From a bacterium (GTDB taxonomy: Bacteria > Bacillota > Clostridia > Lachnospirales > Lachnospiraceae): 64,000 nucleotides of DNA. Shown here one piece after another: positions 51,391-60,904 of the stretch. A model generated the notes under the pieces. That model ran no database searches and had not been told where the DNA came from. It worked only from the letters and a program-made list of their open reading frames with translations. Numbering within the stretch: the stretch's first letter is position 1; the number at the start of each line of letters is the position of its first letter. Made by a program: the position numbers and the translations under genes. Location of the stretch: NCBI GenBank assembly GCA_030524675.1, contig JAUNGE010000006.1, positions 1 through 64,000 on the forward strand. Reading direction: 5' to 3'.

Positions 51391-53343
51391 GTGTACACTT
51401 TTGACGCCGTATGGTATGTTTCTGGATATGCAGACGGCGGCAAAGGAATGACGGGTGAGACACAGTTCCTGGAGCGGATAATACAGGAATGTCAGAGAAG
51501 CCAGGTGGAAAAGGTGATTTTACTGTCTGCCTGGGACAGCCGGAACTATTGTGAGGAATACGGAAATAGCGGGGAAATTGTCCGCAGGGAATACCAGACG
51601 ATCCGGGCTGTGGAGGCAGCGCAGACGGAGGAGTTGGGACGCTGCTTGGCAGAGAAGGCAGGGCTGAAACTGATCGTTCTGCAGCTTCCCTATCTGGCAG
51701 GGCAGAAAAATGGGGAGAATTACCTGGGCAGCCTGTTTGGAAAATTGTACAACGGGGAAAAGATTTCTTTGCCCGGCCACAGAGAGGATTCTGTCGATTT
51801 TCTTTCCTGGAGGGATCTGGCTGTGTTGTTATGCCGGATTACGGATGAGCCGGAGGACGAAAGCAGAACGTATTTTGTGGGCAGCGGATACCGCCATAGT
51901 TATGGCGACTTGGAGGATGCGCTGAAAATGGCAGTCCCGGATGGACAGATATGCTATGAAAATAATCCGAACATGATAGACCATGAAAATGGGTGGCAGG
52001 AGCTGCGCAGGCAATACGGGTTTATTCCTAGGGATGATGTGATGGAAGATGTGGGAACCTTCTATCAGAATTTTCTGCTGGAACAAAAATCTGGAGAAAA
52101 GGGATTGCAAAACCGCCTGGCCGGATATCTGAAACGAGGCGGAGCCAGCTTGTTCCATTACATAGAGATCCTGGTATTTTTCCTGCTGACAGAGCTTTTG
52201 GCAGGATATACTTCGGAGTCGGTTTATTTTCAGTATGTGGATGTGCGGCTGTTTTTTGTGATTATTGTAGGAACAATATATGGAATGAAACGAGGTATTC
52301 TGGCGGCTGTTCTGGAATGCCTTGTTTTGGTGCGCAAATTTGCATCTATCGGGATAGGAGGAATTCAGCTCTTTTACAATATAGAGAACTGGGTTCCTTT
52401 TGTCCTTTATGCGATGGCAGGGGCGATCACCGGTTATGTGAAAGATAAAAAGACGGCGGAAATTGAATTTTCAAAGAAAGAGTATGAGCTGCTGCGGGAT
52501 AAGTACCTGTTCCTGAATCATGTTTACCACAGTGCGGTTCAGAATAAAGGAGAGTACCGGCGCCAGATTCTGGGCTTTAAGGACAGCTTTGGAAAGATTT
52601 TTGACGCGGTGCAGAAGCTGGACAGCGACCTGCCGGAAAAGATTTTCCTGGATGGGCTGCAGACTCTGGAAGATATCTTACAGAACCATACCATTGCGAT
52701 TTATTCTCTGGATTCCGGAGAGCAGTTTGGCCGACTGATGGTGTGTTCCCGCAGCCAGATTGCCATGCTGTCCAAATCTTTGCGCCTGAAGGACTGTCAG
52801 GAAATGTATGAGCAGGTAAAGCAGGGGAACGTGTGGAAAAATACCAGTATGAAGGAAGGATATCCCATGTATGCGGCGGGCGTGTTCCGAGAGCAGACGG
52901 CAGTGCTGTTGATTACCATACAGGAAGCCGGAACCGGACAGTATGGTATGGACTATGTCAATATCTTCCGTATTATGTGCGGGCTGGTACAGAATTCTTT
53001 CCTCAAAGTACTGCGTTATGAGAAATTGCAGGAAGCAGAGACCTATTATCCGGGAACCCAGATCGTATATCCGGCGCGTCTGCGTCATCTGGTTGCGGTG
53101 CAGGAGGATATGCGCCAGGCCGGTGTGGCAGATTATCTGCTGCTGCGCCTTGAGGAGCGGGATAAAGCGGTGGTAAATCAGCGGCTTTCCGGCGTGATCA
53201 GGGCAACGGATATGCTGGGAGCTAGTGAGGACGGAACTATCTATCTGGTTTTGGTACAGGCGAACCGTCAGAGTATTCAGTATGTAGAGAAACGTTTGAC
53301 AGGGAATGGAATCGCTTACAGTATTGCAGAGAAGGTGAACTAA
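51391..53343 (+). CDS. pelD: PelD-like c-di-GMP receptor with fused epimerase-like domain (main open frame)
   Basis: Inner-membrane regulator of Pel polysaccharide synthesis. Residues 1 to about 225 of this frame complete the SDR/epimerase domain begun at 51207 (FDAVWYVSGYADGG, SVDFLSWRDLAVLL, YFVGSGYRHSYGD). Membrane helices lie at about 255-275, 285-305 and 330-350. A GAF domain follows at about 385-530 and a GGDEF-like domain at about 555-650. The latter reads RATDMLGASEDGTIYLVL: the c-di-GMP-binding RxxD (codons at 53200-53211) is kept while GGDEF is lost, as in Pseudomonas PelD. The GTG at 51391 has no ribosome site, which argues that the true start is 51207 and the gene is frameshifted. 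Confidence 0.85.
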   Translation: MYTFDAVWYVSGYADGGKGMTGETQFLERIIQECQRSQVEKVILLSAWDSRNYCEEYGNSGEIVRREYQTIRAVEAAQTEELGRCLAEKAGLKLIVLQLPYLAGQKNGENYLGSLFGKLYNGEKISLPGHREDSVDFLSWRDLAVLLCRITDEPEDESRTYFVGSGYRHSYGDLEDALKMAVPDGQICYENNPNMIDHENGWQELRRQYGFIPRDDVMEDVGTFYQNFLLEQKSGEKGLQNRLAGYLKRGGASLFHYIEILVFFLLTELLAGYTSESVYFQYVDVRLFFVIIVGTIYGMKRGILAAVLECLVLVRKFASIGIGGIQLFYNIENWVPFVLYAMAGAITGYVKDKKTAEIEFSKKEYELLRDKYLFLNHVYHSAVQNKGEYRRQILGFKDSFGKIFDAVQKLDSDLPEKIFLDGLQTLEDILQNHTIAIYSLDSGEQFGRLMVCSRSQIAMLSKSLRLKDCQEMYEQVKQGNVWKNTSMKEGYPMYAAGVFREQTAVLLITIQEAGTGQYGMDYVNIFRIMCGLVQNSFLKVLRYEKLQEAETYYPGTQIVYPARLRHLVAVQEDMRQAGVADYLLLRLEERDKAVVNQRLSGVIRATDMLGASEDGTIYLVLVQANRQSIQYVEKRLTGNGIAYSIAEKVN

Positions 53344-53345
53344 GT

Positions 53346-54251
53346 ATGGTGATTTTATTTTTGGTGATACATATCCTGGTGTGTGTCCTTGTGTACCTGA
53401 TGATCCGTCTGAATATTCTAAAATGCGGCCCTATGGTGATGCAGATTGTCTGTTTTGTCCCAGTGTGGGGACTGGGCTGCCTGCTGGTTCTGGAGATTCG
53501 GTCAAGAGGAAAACAGAAAATCCGTGAAGAAGTGGGAATCGAGAAGCTGAAGATCAATGATGAGGTTTACCGGAGTATCCTGATGGAAGAAGATCCCATG
53601 GCGGGGCGGGTGGTGCCGCTGGAAGAGGCGCTGCTGATCAATGAGCCTGCTATGCGCCGGGAACTGATGCTGGAGATTATGTATGAGGACCCTTCCAGCT
53701 ATATTTCACAGCTTCAGAGCGCCCGTATGAATGATGATACGGAAGTCGTGCATTATGCTGTGACTGCGCTGGCGGAGCAGCAGAAAAAGTATGACCTGCA
53801 GTTTCAGGAACTGGAATATCAGATGGAACAGGATCCGGAAAATGTACAGCTTCAGGAGGATTACCTGGAATTGCTGGAGCAATACCTGGCAAGTGGTCTT
53901 CTGGAGGGAAATGCCAAAAAGATCCGGCTGCGGCAATATGCCGATATGCTTGGGAAAAAGTGCGGAGAAGACGCCGATATGGAGAGGGTTTACTGCCGGT
54001 TGGCAGAGGCCAACCTGATGCTGGAGGAATATGAGGAGGCATGGAAGAATATCCAGACACTTCTGGAAAAATGGCCGGAGCAGGAACAGGGGTATCTGTA
54101 TCAGATTCAGTATTATGCTTTGAAAAAAAATCGCGCGGGAATCACTGAGACCTTGGAGCTGATCCGTCAGCGGGAGGTGTATCTGTCCCACAAGGGGCGG
54201 GGAATAGTGGAATTCTGGAAAGAGGAAGAGTGGGAAAGGATAGAGGCATGA
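53346..54251 (+). CDS. pelE: PelE-like membrane protein with TPR-type helices
   Basis: 301 residues. Two hydrophobic segments open the protein (about 2-22 and 29-48), followed by an all-helical cytosolic region with TPR-like pairs (for example ERVYCRLAEANLMLEEYEEA, then WKNIQTLLEKWPEQEQGYLY). The order right after PelD and before the deacetylase, with a two-base gap, is that of pelE, whose TPR domain joins PelD and the synthase complex. Sequence alone would give only a TPR protein; the name rests on context. The stop overlaps the next start by four bases. Confidence 0.78.
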   Translation: MVILFLVIHILVCVLVYLMIRLNILKCGPMVMQIVCFVPVWGLGCLLVLEIRSRGKQKIREEVGIEKLKINDEVYRSILMEEDPMAGRVVPLEEALLINEPAMRRELMLEIMYEDPSSYISQLQSARMNDDTEVVHYAVTALAEQQKKYDLQFQELEYQMEQDPENVQLQEDYLELLEQYLASGLLEGNAKKIRLRQYADMLGKKCGEDADMERVYCRLAEANLMLEEYEEAWKNIQTLLEKWPEQEQGYLYQIQYYALKKNRAGITETLELIRQREVYLSHKGRGIVEFWKEEEWERIEA

Positions 54252-56116
54252 AGAAAAAAAGAAAGTTTCCGGTGCTGCGGTTTTTGGATATGCAGATGAC
54301 ATTCGCGATTTTTCTGGCGCTTGCCGCTAGCCTGCTTGTCATGCAGCAGAATGTGATTTATGAGTCAGAAAGCCGTGTCCTGGAACTTCTGCCTACCATG
54401 ACGGCACAGGGGAAGGAACAGGAAGCTATCCCTGTTTCAGTGAGTGAGGCAGAGGGGATAGAATGTCTGTTTGTCTGGGAGGATGATGACAGCGGACGGA
54501 TGGGGCTGGAAGAGATGGAAGCGATTCTGGGGCAGATGCGTGTTCCTCATCGCTGCGTTCAGGCGGACCATTTTGAACTGTCCGATCTGGAGGGCTGTAA
54601 GAAAGTGGTGCTTGCGGTTTCGCAGCTGGGAGTTTTGGGAGAGAAAATCCTGGATCTGATGGACTGGGTAGAGGACGGAGGAAATCTGATGTTCCTTTAT
54701 GCCCCGGATATGGAAGGAATTTTTACATTGATCGAAGGGAAACTGGGGATCGTGGCATCGGGAGGCAAAAGAACGGTGGTGGAAGGGATTACATTTGATG
54801 AAAACTTTCTGGTGGGCGGAGAAGAGGAGACCGTGTATAAAATTGAAGATCCCTTTGAATCCTCCATGGCGGCGGCATTGACGGAGGATTGCAGAGTGTA
54901 TGCCTGGTCCATAGGAGATTCCCCCACACCTCTTGTATGGAGAAAGAAACTGGGAAGCGGCACAGTGGTAGTGGATAACTTGGGATTTTTGAATAAAGCT
55001 TACCGGGGAATCCATTGTGCTGCCTACAGCCTGATGGGGGATGTTTTTGCCTGGCCGGTGATCAATGGCGCTGCCTTTTATCTGGATGATTTTCCTTCTC
55101 CGGTGCCGGAAGGCAACAGCACCCGCGTCACAGAGGATTACGGGATGAGCATCAGGGATTTCTACACCCAGGTATGGTGGAACGATATGTACAATCTGGC
55201 AGAAAAATATGGGATCCGCTATACCGGAATGGTGATTGAAAATTATTCCGATGAGGTAAGGGCGCCTTTTGAAAGAAACGATGACGTCAGCCGGTACCAG
55301 TATTTCGGGAATATGCTGCTGGGGCAGGGTGGAGAGATTGGTTTGCACGGATACAACCATATGCCCCTGGTGTTGAGAAATTTTGACTATATGGGACTTT
55401 ATGATTCTTACCGCCAATGGGAGAGCAGTGAGGATATGGAAGCGGGCCTTAGGGAACTGCTGGATTTTTCCAAAGAGCTGTATCCGAATGAGAAGATTCA
55501 GGTTTATGTACCGCCGTCAAATGTTCTGTCGGAAGAGGGGCGCAGGCTGCTTGCAGAGAAATTTCCCAATATACGCGCCATTGCCAGTACATATTTGCCG
55601 GGAGGTCTCATTTATGAACAGGAGTTTGAGGAGGCGGAAGATGGGATCATTGAGACGCCTAGGACAATTTCAGGGTATATCATGGATGATTTTTCACGGC
55701 TTGTAGCTCTCTCAGAGCTGAACTTTCATTTTGTCAGTTCTTACTTTGCCCATCCAGACGACGTACTGGATGAGGACAGGGGGGCAGATTTGGGCTGGGA
55801 GGAGATGTTCGGTCGGTTTTCCGGCTATGTAGAATGGCTCTGTGATTCTGCGCCTGAGATCCGGATGCTGACGGGAAGTGAACTTGCCGCGGCGGTTCAG
55901 CGCTATGACAGGGTCGAAATCTGCCGCAGCAGCGAAGAAGAGGAATACCTGCTGGAGCTGGACGGTTTTGCAGATGAAGTGTGGATGCTGGTGCGTGCAA
56001 ATGAAACCACGCTGGAGGCGGCAGGAGACGGAATCCTGACGCAGCTGACGGACAGCCTGTATCTGCTGAAAGTGGATGCTCCCCGGGTGACTATAAAAAA
56101 GAAGGTGGGGAAATGA
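54248..56116 (+). CDS. pelA: PelA-like polysaccharide deacetylase (DUF2194)
   Basis: 622 residues with a cytosolic basic start and one membrane helix at about 13-32 (FAIFLALAASLLVM). Residues about 55-270 form an N-terminal domain and about 275-560 a DUF2194/CE4-like deacetylase. The catalytic-type motifs are DD in AAFYLDDFPSPVPEG and HxxxH in GEIGLHGYNHMPL, which would hold the metal used to remove N-acetyl groups from Pel. The glycoside hydrolase half of Pseudomonas PelA is absent, as in several Gram-positive pel loci. ATG 54248 overlaps the PelE stop; the stop overlaps pelF, again by four bases. Confidence 0.82.
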   Translation: MKKKRKFPVLRFLDMQMTFAIFLALAASLLVMQQNVIYESESRVLELLPTMTAQGKEQEAIPVSVSEAEGIECLFVWEDDDSGRMGLEEMEAILGQMRVPHRCVQADHFELSDLEGCKKVVLAVSQLGVLGEKILDLMDWVEDGGNLMFLYAPDMEGIFTLIEGKLGIVASGGKRTVVEGITFDENFLVGGEEETVYKIEDPFESSMAAALTEDCRVYAWSIGDSPTPLVWRKKLGSGTVVVDNLGFLNKAYRGIHCAAYSLMGDVFAWPVINGAAFYLDDFPSPVPEGNSTRVTEDYGMSIRDFYTQVWWNDMYNLAEKYGIRYTGMVIENYSDEVRAPFERNDDVSRYQYFGNMLLGQGGEIGLHGYNHMPLVLRNFDYMGLYDSYRQWESSEDMEAGLRELLDFSKELYPNEKIQVYVPPSNVLSEEGRRLLAEKFPNIRAIASTYLPGGLIYEQEFEEAEDGIIETPRTISGYIMDDFSRLVALSELNFHFVSSYFAHPDDVLDEDRGADLGWEEMFGRFSGYVEWLCDSAPEIRMLTGSELAAAVQRYDRVEICRSSEEEEYLLELDGFADEVWMLVRANETTLEAAGDGILTQLTDSLYLLKVDAPRVTIKKKVGK

Positions 56117-57528
56117 GAATCTGTGTGATTTTGGAGGGGTGCTACCCCTATGTGACAGGCGGTGTCTCTACCTGGATGCACCAGTATATTCAGGCAATGC
56201 CTCAGCATGAATTTGTGATTTGGGCCATTGGCGCTTCCTCAAAGGATAAGGGAAAGTTTAAATATAAGCTGCCGGAAAACGTGGTGGAGGTACAGGAGGT
56301 TTTTCTGAATGATGCGCTTACGAAGCAGTTTCGGAAACAGAAGTACCATTTTTCCAGAGAAGAGTTCAGTGAGTTTCATGCAATGATCAACTGCGGCAGG
56401 CCAAAATGGGAAACATTGTTTGCTATGTGCCAGGAAAAGAGAGTCTCGTCCTTGGCATTTCTGACCAGCCAGGAGTACCTGGATATCCTGGTGCGTCTTT
56501 GCGAGGAAGAGTATCCGTATACAGCATTTGCTGATCTGTTCCATACGGTACGCTCTATGATGCTGCCAGTTTTGTATCTTCTGCAGTCAGAAGTTCCGAA
56601 GGCAGATATCTACCATTCGGTTGCCACGGGCTATGCAGGGCTTTTGGCTAGGCTGGGCAGCTACGTACATCACGTTCCTTATATGATTACAGAGCATGGG
56701 ATTTATACGCGGGAGCGTGAGGAGGAGATTATCAGGGCGGATTGGGTACTTCCAGCATTTAAACGCTTCTGGGTACGATTTTTTTATATGCTGTCCGCAG
56801 GGGCTTATGAGAAGGCATCTGTAGTGACTAGTCTGTTCCGGCGCGCCATGGAAACACAGATCGAGATGGGGTGTCAGGCGGAGAAATGCCGTTATATTGT
56901 CAATGGGATTCATTGGGAGCGATTCGGCAAAATTCCGCTCAAGAAGGAAAATGGCTATGTGGATATCGGGGCAATCCTGCGGATCGCTCCCATCAAGGAC
57001 GTCAAAACAATGATTTATGCGTTCTATGAACTCAAGCAGAGATTCCCGAGAGCAAGATTGTGGATTTGCGGCCCAGAAGATGACAGGGGATATGCCTTGG
57101 AGTGCTACAATCTGGTGAAACAGCTCGGCGTGGAGGATATTTACTTCCCAGGAAGCGTGAATGTGCTGGAGTGGATGGAAAAGTTTGATTTTACGATTCT
57201 GACCAGTATTTCTGAGGGACAGCCGCTGTCCATCTTGGAATCCTTTGCCGCGGGGCGGCCCTGTGTCGCTACAGACGTGGGGTGCTGCAAGGAACTGTTT
57301 CAGGGCATGCATGAGAAGGATTCGTTTGGACCGGCCGGATTATGTGTTCCGCCGATGCATCGGCAGGCTATCTGCAGCGCCATGGAATATCTGTGTACGG
57401 ATCAGGAGGCGCGGTATCAGATGGGAATAGCCGGAAAGAAACGGGTGGCAACCTTTTTCCGGCACGATGAAATGATTAAAAATTATCTGCAGGCATATGA
57501 TGAGGTGTTTAGACAATGGCAGGCATAG
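56113..57528 (+). CDS. pelF: PelF glycosyltransferase (GT4), Pel polymerase
   Basis: Cytosolic 471-residue GT-B glycosyltransferase that polymerises Pel from UDP-N-acetylhexosamine. It opens ICVILEGCYPYVTGGVSTWM, the hallmark PelF start with the Gly-rich donor loop, has ITEHGIYTREREEEI in the middle, and the C-terminal donor site around SISEGQPLSILESFAAGRPC with the ExxxxxxE pattern of GT4. It sits between the deacetylase and PelG with overlapping codons on both sides (ATGA before, 13 bases shared after). Confidence 0.92.
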   Translation: MRICVILEGCYPYVTGGVSTWMHQYIQAMPQHEFVIWAIGASSKDKGKFKYKLPENVVEVQEVFLNDALTKQFRKQKYHFSREEFSEFHAMINCGRPKWETLFAMCQEKRVSSLAFLTSQEYLDILVRLCEEEYPYTAFADLFHTVRSMMLPVLYLLQSEVPKADIYHSVATGYAGLLARLGSYVHHVPYMITEHGIYTREREEEIIRADWVLPAFKRFWVRFFYMLSAGAYEKASVVTSLFRRAMETQIEMGCQAEKCRYIVNGIHWERFGKIPLKKENGYVDIGAILRIAPIKDVKTMIYAFYELKQRFPRARLWICGPEDDRGYALECYNLVKQLGVEDIYFPGSVNVLEWMEKFDFTILTSISEGQPLSILESFAAGRPCVATDVGCCKELFQGMHEKDSFGPAGLCVPPMHRQAICSAMEYLCTDQEARYQMGIAGKKRVATFFRHDEMIKNYLQAYDEVFRQWQA

Positions 57529-59009
57529 GATTTTCACTGAAAAAGCTGTTTAACAAAAAAGGAATTATGGCGTTGTGCAGGGCTTACGGATATGCAGGAA
57601 TCATCACTGCCGGCCCTATGATCCTTGGAGTGGTGCTGCTTTTAGGAATGGCTCTGGTGGCTAGGCTAGGAGGAATGTCCGCCCACGACAGGGAACTTTT
57701 GAATTGTATGCTGACCTACAGCCTGCTGGTTTCGTTGACCGTTACCAGCTGGTTCAATATGGCTACGACCCGATACCTGGCAGATATGCTGTATGAGGAA
57801 AAGCCAGAGCGGATCATGCCCTCTTTTTATGGATGTGCAGGGATTATGCTGGTCCTTGGAGGGGTTTCCTATGGGGTGTTTTTGCACTTTTCGGGCGTGC
57901 CGCTGTCCTATCAGCTGGCATGTCTCTGGTTTTCGCTGGTGCTGATCGTCGTATGGCTGCAGGTGATCTATTTGACAGCGCTGAAGGACTTCAAGGGGAT
58001 TGTGCTGGCATTCTGTATTTCTTTGATGGTCGGATTTTTGCTGGCTCTGATCTTGGTGATTCTCGGCCGTGTGACCGTGGTTAGCCTGATGTGCTGCGTG
58101 ATCGTAGCCTATGGGATTCTGATGGTCTGGTACTATAAGATGCTGTTAGATTATTTTCCGAAAAGTGAGGGGAGTAAGTTTGCATTTCTGCGGTGGTTTG
58201 ACCGCTACCGTTCCCTGGCATTTTCTGGCGGTTTTGTGAATATCGGATTGTTTGCCCATCTGGTGCTCATGTATTTCGGGCCCCTGCGGGTTCAGGTACA
58301 GGGCTTGTTTTATGGAGCTCCGGATTACGATGTGCCAGCTTTGTGCGCATATTTTTCCCTGCTGGTTACTACGATTAATTTTGTGACTTCGGTGGAGGTG
58401 CGTTTTTATCCGCGCTATCGGAACTATTACAGTCTGTTTAACGACAGCGGTTCTATCAGGGACATTGAAAAGGCAGAGGATGAGATGCTGACAGTCCTGA
58501 AGGAGGAGCTGACTACAAACGGACATAAGCAGCTGATTTCTACCCTGCTCTTTATTGTGCTGGGAAGTTTCCTGCTCTCGAATCAGATTTTGGGGATGAC
58601 GGATCATTCCGTCGCGGTCTACCGGCTGTTGTGCGTGGGCTATGGCGTTTATGCCATAAGCAATACCATCATGCTGATTCTGCTGTATTTTGAGGATTAT
58701 ACGGGAGCGCTTCTGGGCACGGGAGCTTTTGCGGTGGTGAGCGTGGTGGGAACAGTTCTGCAGATGTGGCTCAGTCCGTCGGAATTTTACGGAATTGGGT
58801 TCCTGGCAGGAGGCGTGGCCTTTTATATCATCGTATGGGTACAGCTGGAATGGTATACTAGGAAGCTTCCTTACTTCCTTCTGTGCCGTCAGGAATTGAT
58901 GGCTAGAGATGAGAAAGGATTTTTTGCGATGTTGTGTAATTGGCTGGATGCACGGGAAGAGAAAAAAATGCAGCGAAAAAGGACAGCAGGAACAGGGGGA
59001 AAAGGATGA
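57516..59009 (+). CDS. pelG: PelG, Pel polysaccharide membrane transporter
   Basis: 497-residue polytopic membrane protein with about 12 helices, a member of the PelG/MOP flippase-like group that moves Pel across the membrane with PelF. It begins MAGIGFSLKKLFNKKGIMAL and GYAGIITAGPMIL, the PelG signature. There is a soluble loop at about 305-335 (RYRNYYSLFNDSGSIRDIEK). The start overlaps the pelF end, and the last bases overlap the next start (ATGA). The C-terminus ends in a charged Lys/Arg/Glu tail. Confidence 0.92.
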   Translation: MAGIGFSLKKLFNKKGIMALCRAYGYAGIITAGPMILGVVLLLGMALVARLGGMSAHDRELLNCMLTYSLLVSLTVTSWFNMATTRYLADMLYEEKPERIMPSFYGCAGIMLVLGGVSYGVFLHFSGVPLSYQLACLWFSLVLIVVWLQVIYLTALKDFKGIVLAFCISLMVGFLLALILVILGRVTVVSLMCCVIVAYGILMVWYYKMLLDYFPKSEGSKFAFLRWFDRYRSLAFSGGFVNIGLFAHLVLMYFGPLRVQVQGLFYGAPDYDVPALCAYFSLLVTTINFVTSVEVRFYPRYRNYYSLFNDSGSIRDIEKAEDEMLTVLKEELTTNGHKQLISTLLFIVLGSFLLSNQILGMTDHSVAVYRLLCVGYGVYAISNTIMLILLYFEDYTGALLGTGAFAVVSVVGTVLQMWLSPSEFYGIGFLAGGVAFYIIVWVQLEWYTRKLPYFLLCRQELMARDEKGFFAMLCNWLDAREEKKMQRKRTAGTGGKG

Positions 59010-60868
59010 GGCAGGGAAAAAAAGGCAGCAGGGGGAGAACTTCAGGACAGCACAGGCGGCCAATCCGGATGAGATGGCTTCTTTCCCTGCTCTTGCTGGG
59101 GCTGCTCACAGGGTGTCAGGTGGCACAGCAGGAGGAAGCTCCAGAAAAGGAACAAACGGAAGCAAATGAGACGGCAGCGGGGGATTATGTGGAAAAGGAA
59201 ACTCTGAAGGAGGGCGGCCTGCGGGATAATGATGCATGGTATGCAGAGGATGACGAGACTTCCGTGGTGACGATGTATCTGACGGTCTGCGAGGGAAATG
59301 AAGGGGACAATACGGATCATACCTGGGATGAGATCAATGCTCATTCTGCCTACTATTATGAAGAGAACAATCTGGAACGGTACAATGTGGACGCGATTTT
59401 ACAGATCGGGGATGAAAATGGGGTTCTGGGAAGTGAATTTGGGGAAGGGGTGACAGTCCCAAATGCGGCGGTGCAGATTCGAGGGCAGACTTCCTCACTG
59501 AGGACGCAAAAAAATTATAAGATCCGGATTAAGGACGGAAAGGGAAAATGGAGGGAGCAGAGAACTCTGGCTCTGAACAAGCATGTGGCGGATGCTTCCA
59601 GAATCCGGAATAAGCTGGCCTATGACCTGATGAAGGAGATTCCCCAGATGATGAGCGCCAGAACACAGTTTGTCCATCTGTATGTGAAAGACCAGGCAGG
59701 GGGAGACACCGAGTTTGTGGATTACGGGTTGTTTACCCAGGTAGAACAGATTAACAAAACGTATCTGGAAAATCATGGACTGGACCGGAACGGGCATTTA
59801 TATAAGATCAATTTTTTTGAGTGGGAAAAATATGACGCGGTGATGAAGCAAAAAACCGATCCAGATTATGATGAGAAGGAGTTTGAAACATATCTGGAAA
59901 TCAAGGGAACGGACGATCATACCAAGCTTCACAGGCTGTTAGAGGAACTGAACGATTATACCATTCCCATTACGGAGATTGTGGAAGCTCATTTTGATGT
60001 GGAAAATCTCAGCTACTGGATGGCGTTTCATATGCTCATGGGAAATTTTGACGTGGGCGCCCGGAATGCATATATCTATAGTCCGCTGAATTCGGAAAAA
60101 TGGTATTTTATTTCCTGGGATAATGATGTGTCTCTTTCCAGAGGGTATTACGAAAGAAGAAATTATTCGGAGGGAGATTCCTGGGAGAAGGGAATGACCA
60201 AGTATGTGGGGTGTGTCTTGTTTAACCGGATGCTTCGGGAGGAGATATACAGGGAGGCTCTGGATGCGGCTGTGGAAGACCTTATGAAGCACTATCTTAC
60301 GGAAGAAAAGGTGGACGCCATGATACAGTCTTATGCGGAAGTGGTGAGGCCTTATCTATTTCGGGAGCCGGATCTGTCCCATATAGATCTGACAGAGGAG
60401 ATGTTTGAAGAATTGATCCGTGGAATGGCCGCGGAAATTAGGGGAAATTATGAGGGCTATATAGAGAGCCTGGAAAAACCATGGCCTTTCTTTGTGTACC
60501 AGGTGGAGCTGGTCGAGGAGGAATTGTGGATCGGCTGGGGTGCCGCCTATGATTTGGACGGCGAGGAGATTACCTACCATGTACAGGTCGCTTCCGATTA
60601 TTGGTTTGAGGACGTGCTGTATGAGGAGGAAGGCGTGCGTATCCCGCAGATTGTGATGCAGGCGCTGCCTGCAGGCCGATATTTCATACGGGTAAGGGCA
60701 AGGAATGAATCGGGCTATGAACAGGACTGCTTCGACTACTGCAGTGTGAACGGAGCCGGAAAGATTTATGGGGCGAGATGCTTTGTCATAGAGGAGGATG
60801 GAAGCTGTTCTATGTACGAGGAAAGCCTTGCATATGAGGAACCGAAGAATATCTCAGCGGACCGGTAG
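59006..60868 (+). CDS. CotH-kinase family lipoprotein, apparently active-site intact
   Basis: 620 residues with a basic start, a hydrophobic stretch and a lipobox LLLGLLTGCQ near residue 33, so it is a membrane-anchored extracellular lipoprotein. Residues about 75-490 form a CotH-type domain, an atypical protein-kinase fold known from spore-coat kinases. The conserved spots are VQIRGQTSSLRTQKNYKI near 155 (Lys), FVDYGLFTQVEQINKTYL, GNFDVGARNAYIY and YFISWDNDVSLS, retaining both acidic residues expected to bind metal and act in catalysis. A fibronectin-like C-terminal part follows (about 515-600). Translation is coupled to pelG. Its target is unknown. Confidence 0.83.
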   Translation: MRQGKKGSRGRTSGQHRRPIRMRWLLSLLLLGLLTGCQVAQQEEAPEKEQTEANETAAGDYVEKETLKEGGLRDNDAWYAEDDETSVVTMYLTVCEGNEGDNTDHTWDEINAHSAYYYEENNLERYNVDAILQIGDENGVLGSEFGEGVTVPNAAVQIRGQTSSLRTQKNYKIRIKDGKGKWREQRTLALNKHVADASRIRNKLAYDLMKEIPQMMSARTQFVHLYVKDQAGGDTEFVDYGLFTQVEQINKTYLENHGLDRNGHLYKINFFEWEKYDAVMKQKTDPDYDEKEFETYLEIKGTDDHTKLHRLLEELNDYTIPITEIVEAHFDVENLSYWMAFHMLMGNFDVGARNAYIYSPLNSEKWYFISWDNDVSLSRGYYERRNYSEGDSWEKGMTKYVGCVLFNRMLREEIYREALDAAVEDLMKHYLTEEKVDAMIQSYAEVVRPYLFREPDLSHIDLTEEMFEELIRGMAAEIRGNYEGYIESLEKPWPFFVYQVELVEEELWIGWGAAYDLDGEEITYHVQVASDYWFEDVLYEEEGVRIPQIVMQALPAGRYFIRVRARNESGYEQDCFDYCSVNGAGKIYGARCFVIEEDGSCSMYEESLAYEEPKNISADR

Positions 60869-60904
60869 GAGACGGAAGCCGAGAGGAAGGAGCGAAGAAC
60901 GAAG

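Noticed and set aside
51391-53343. Independent PelD gene starting at the GTG 51391
   Set aside because: No ribosome site precedes it and the upstream frame supplies the missing Rossmann N-terminus, so a frameshifted single gene is more likely.
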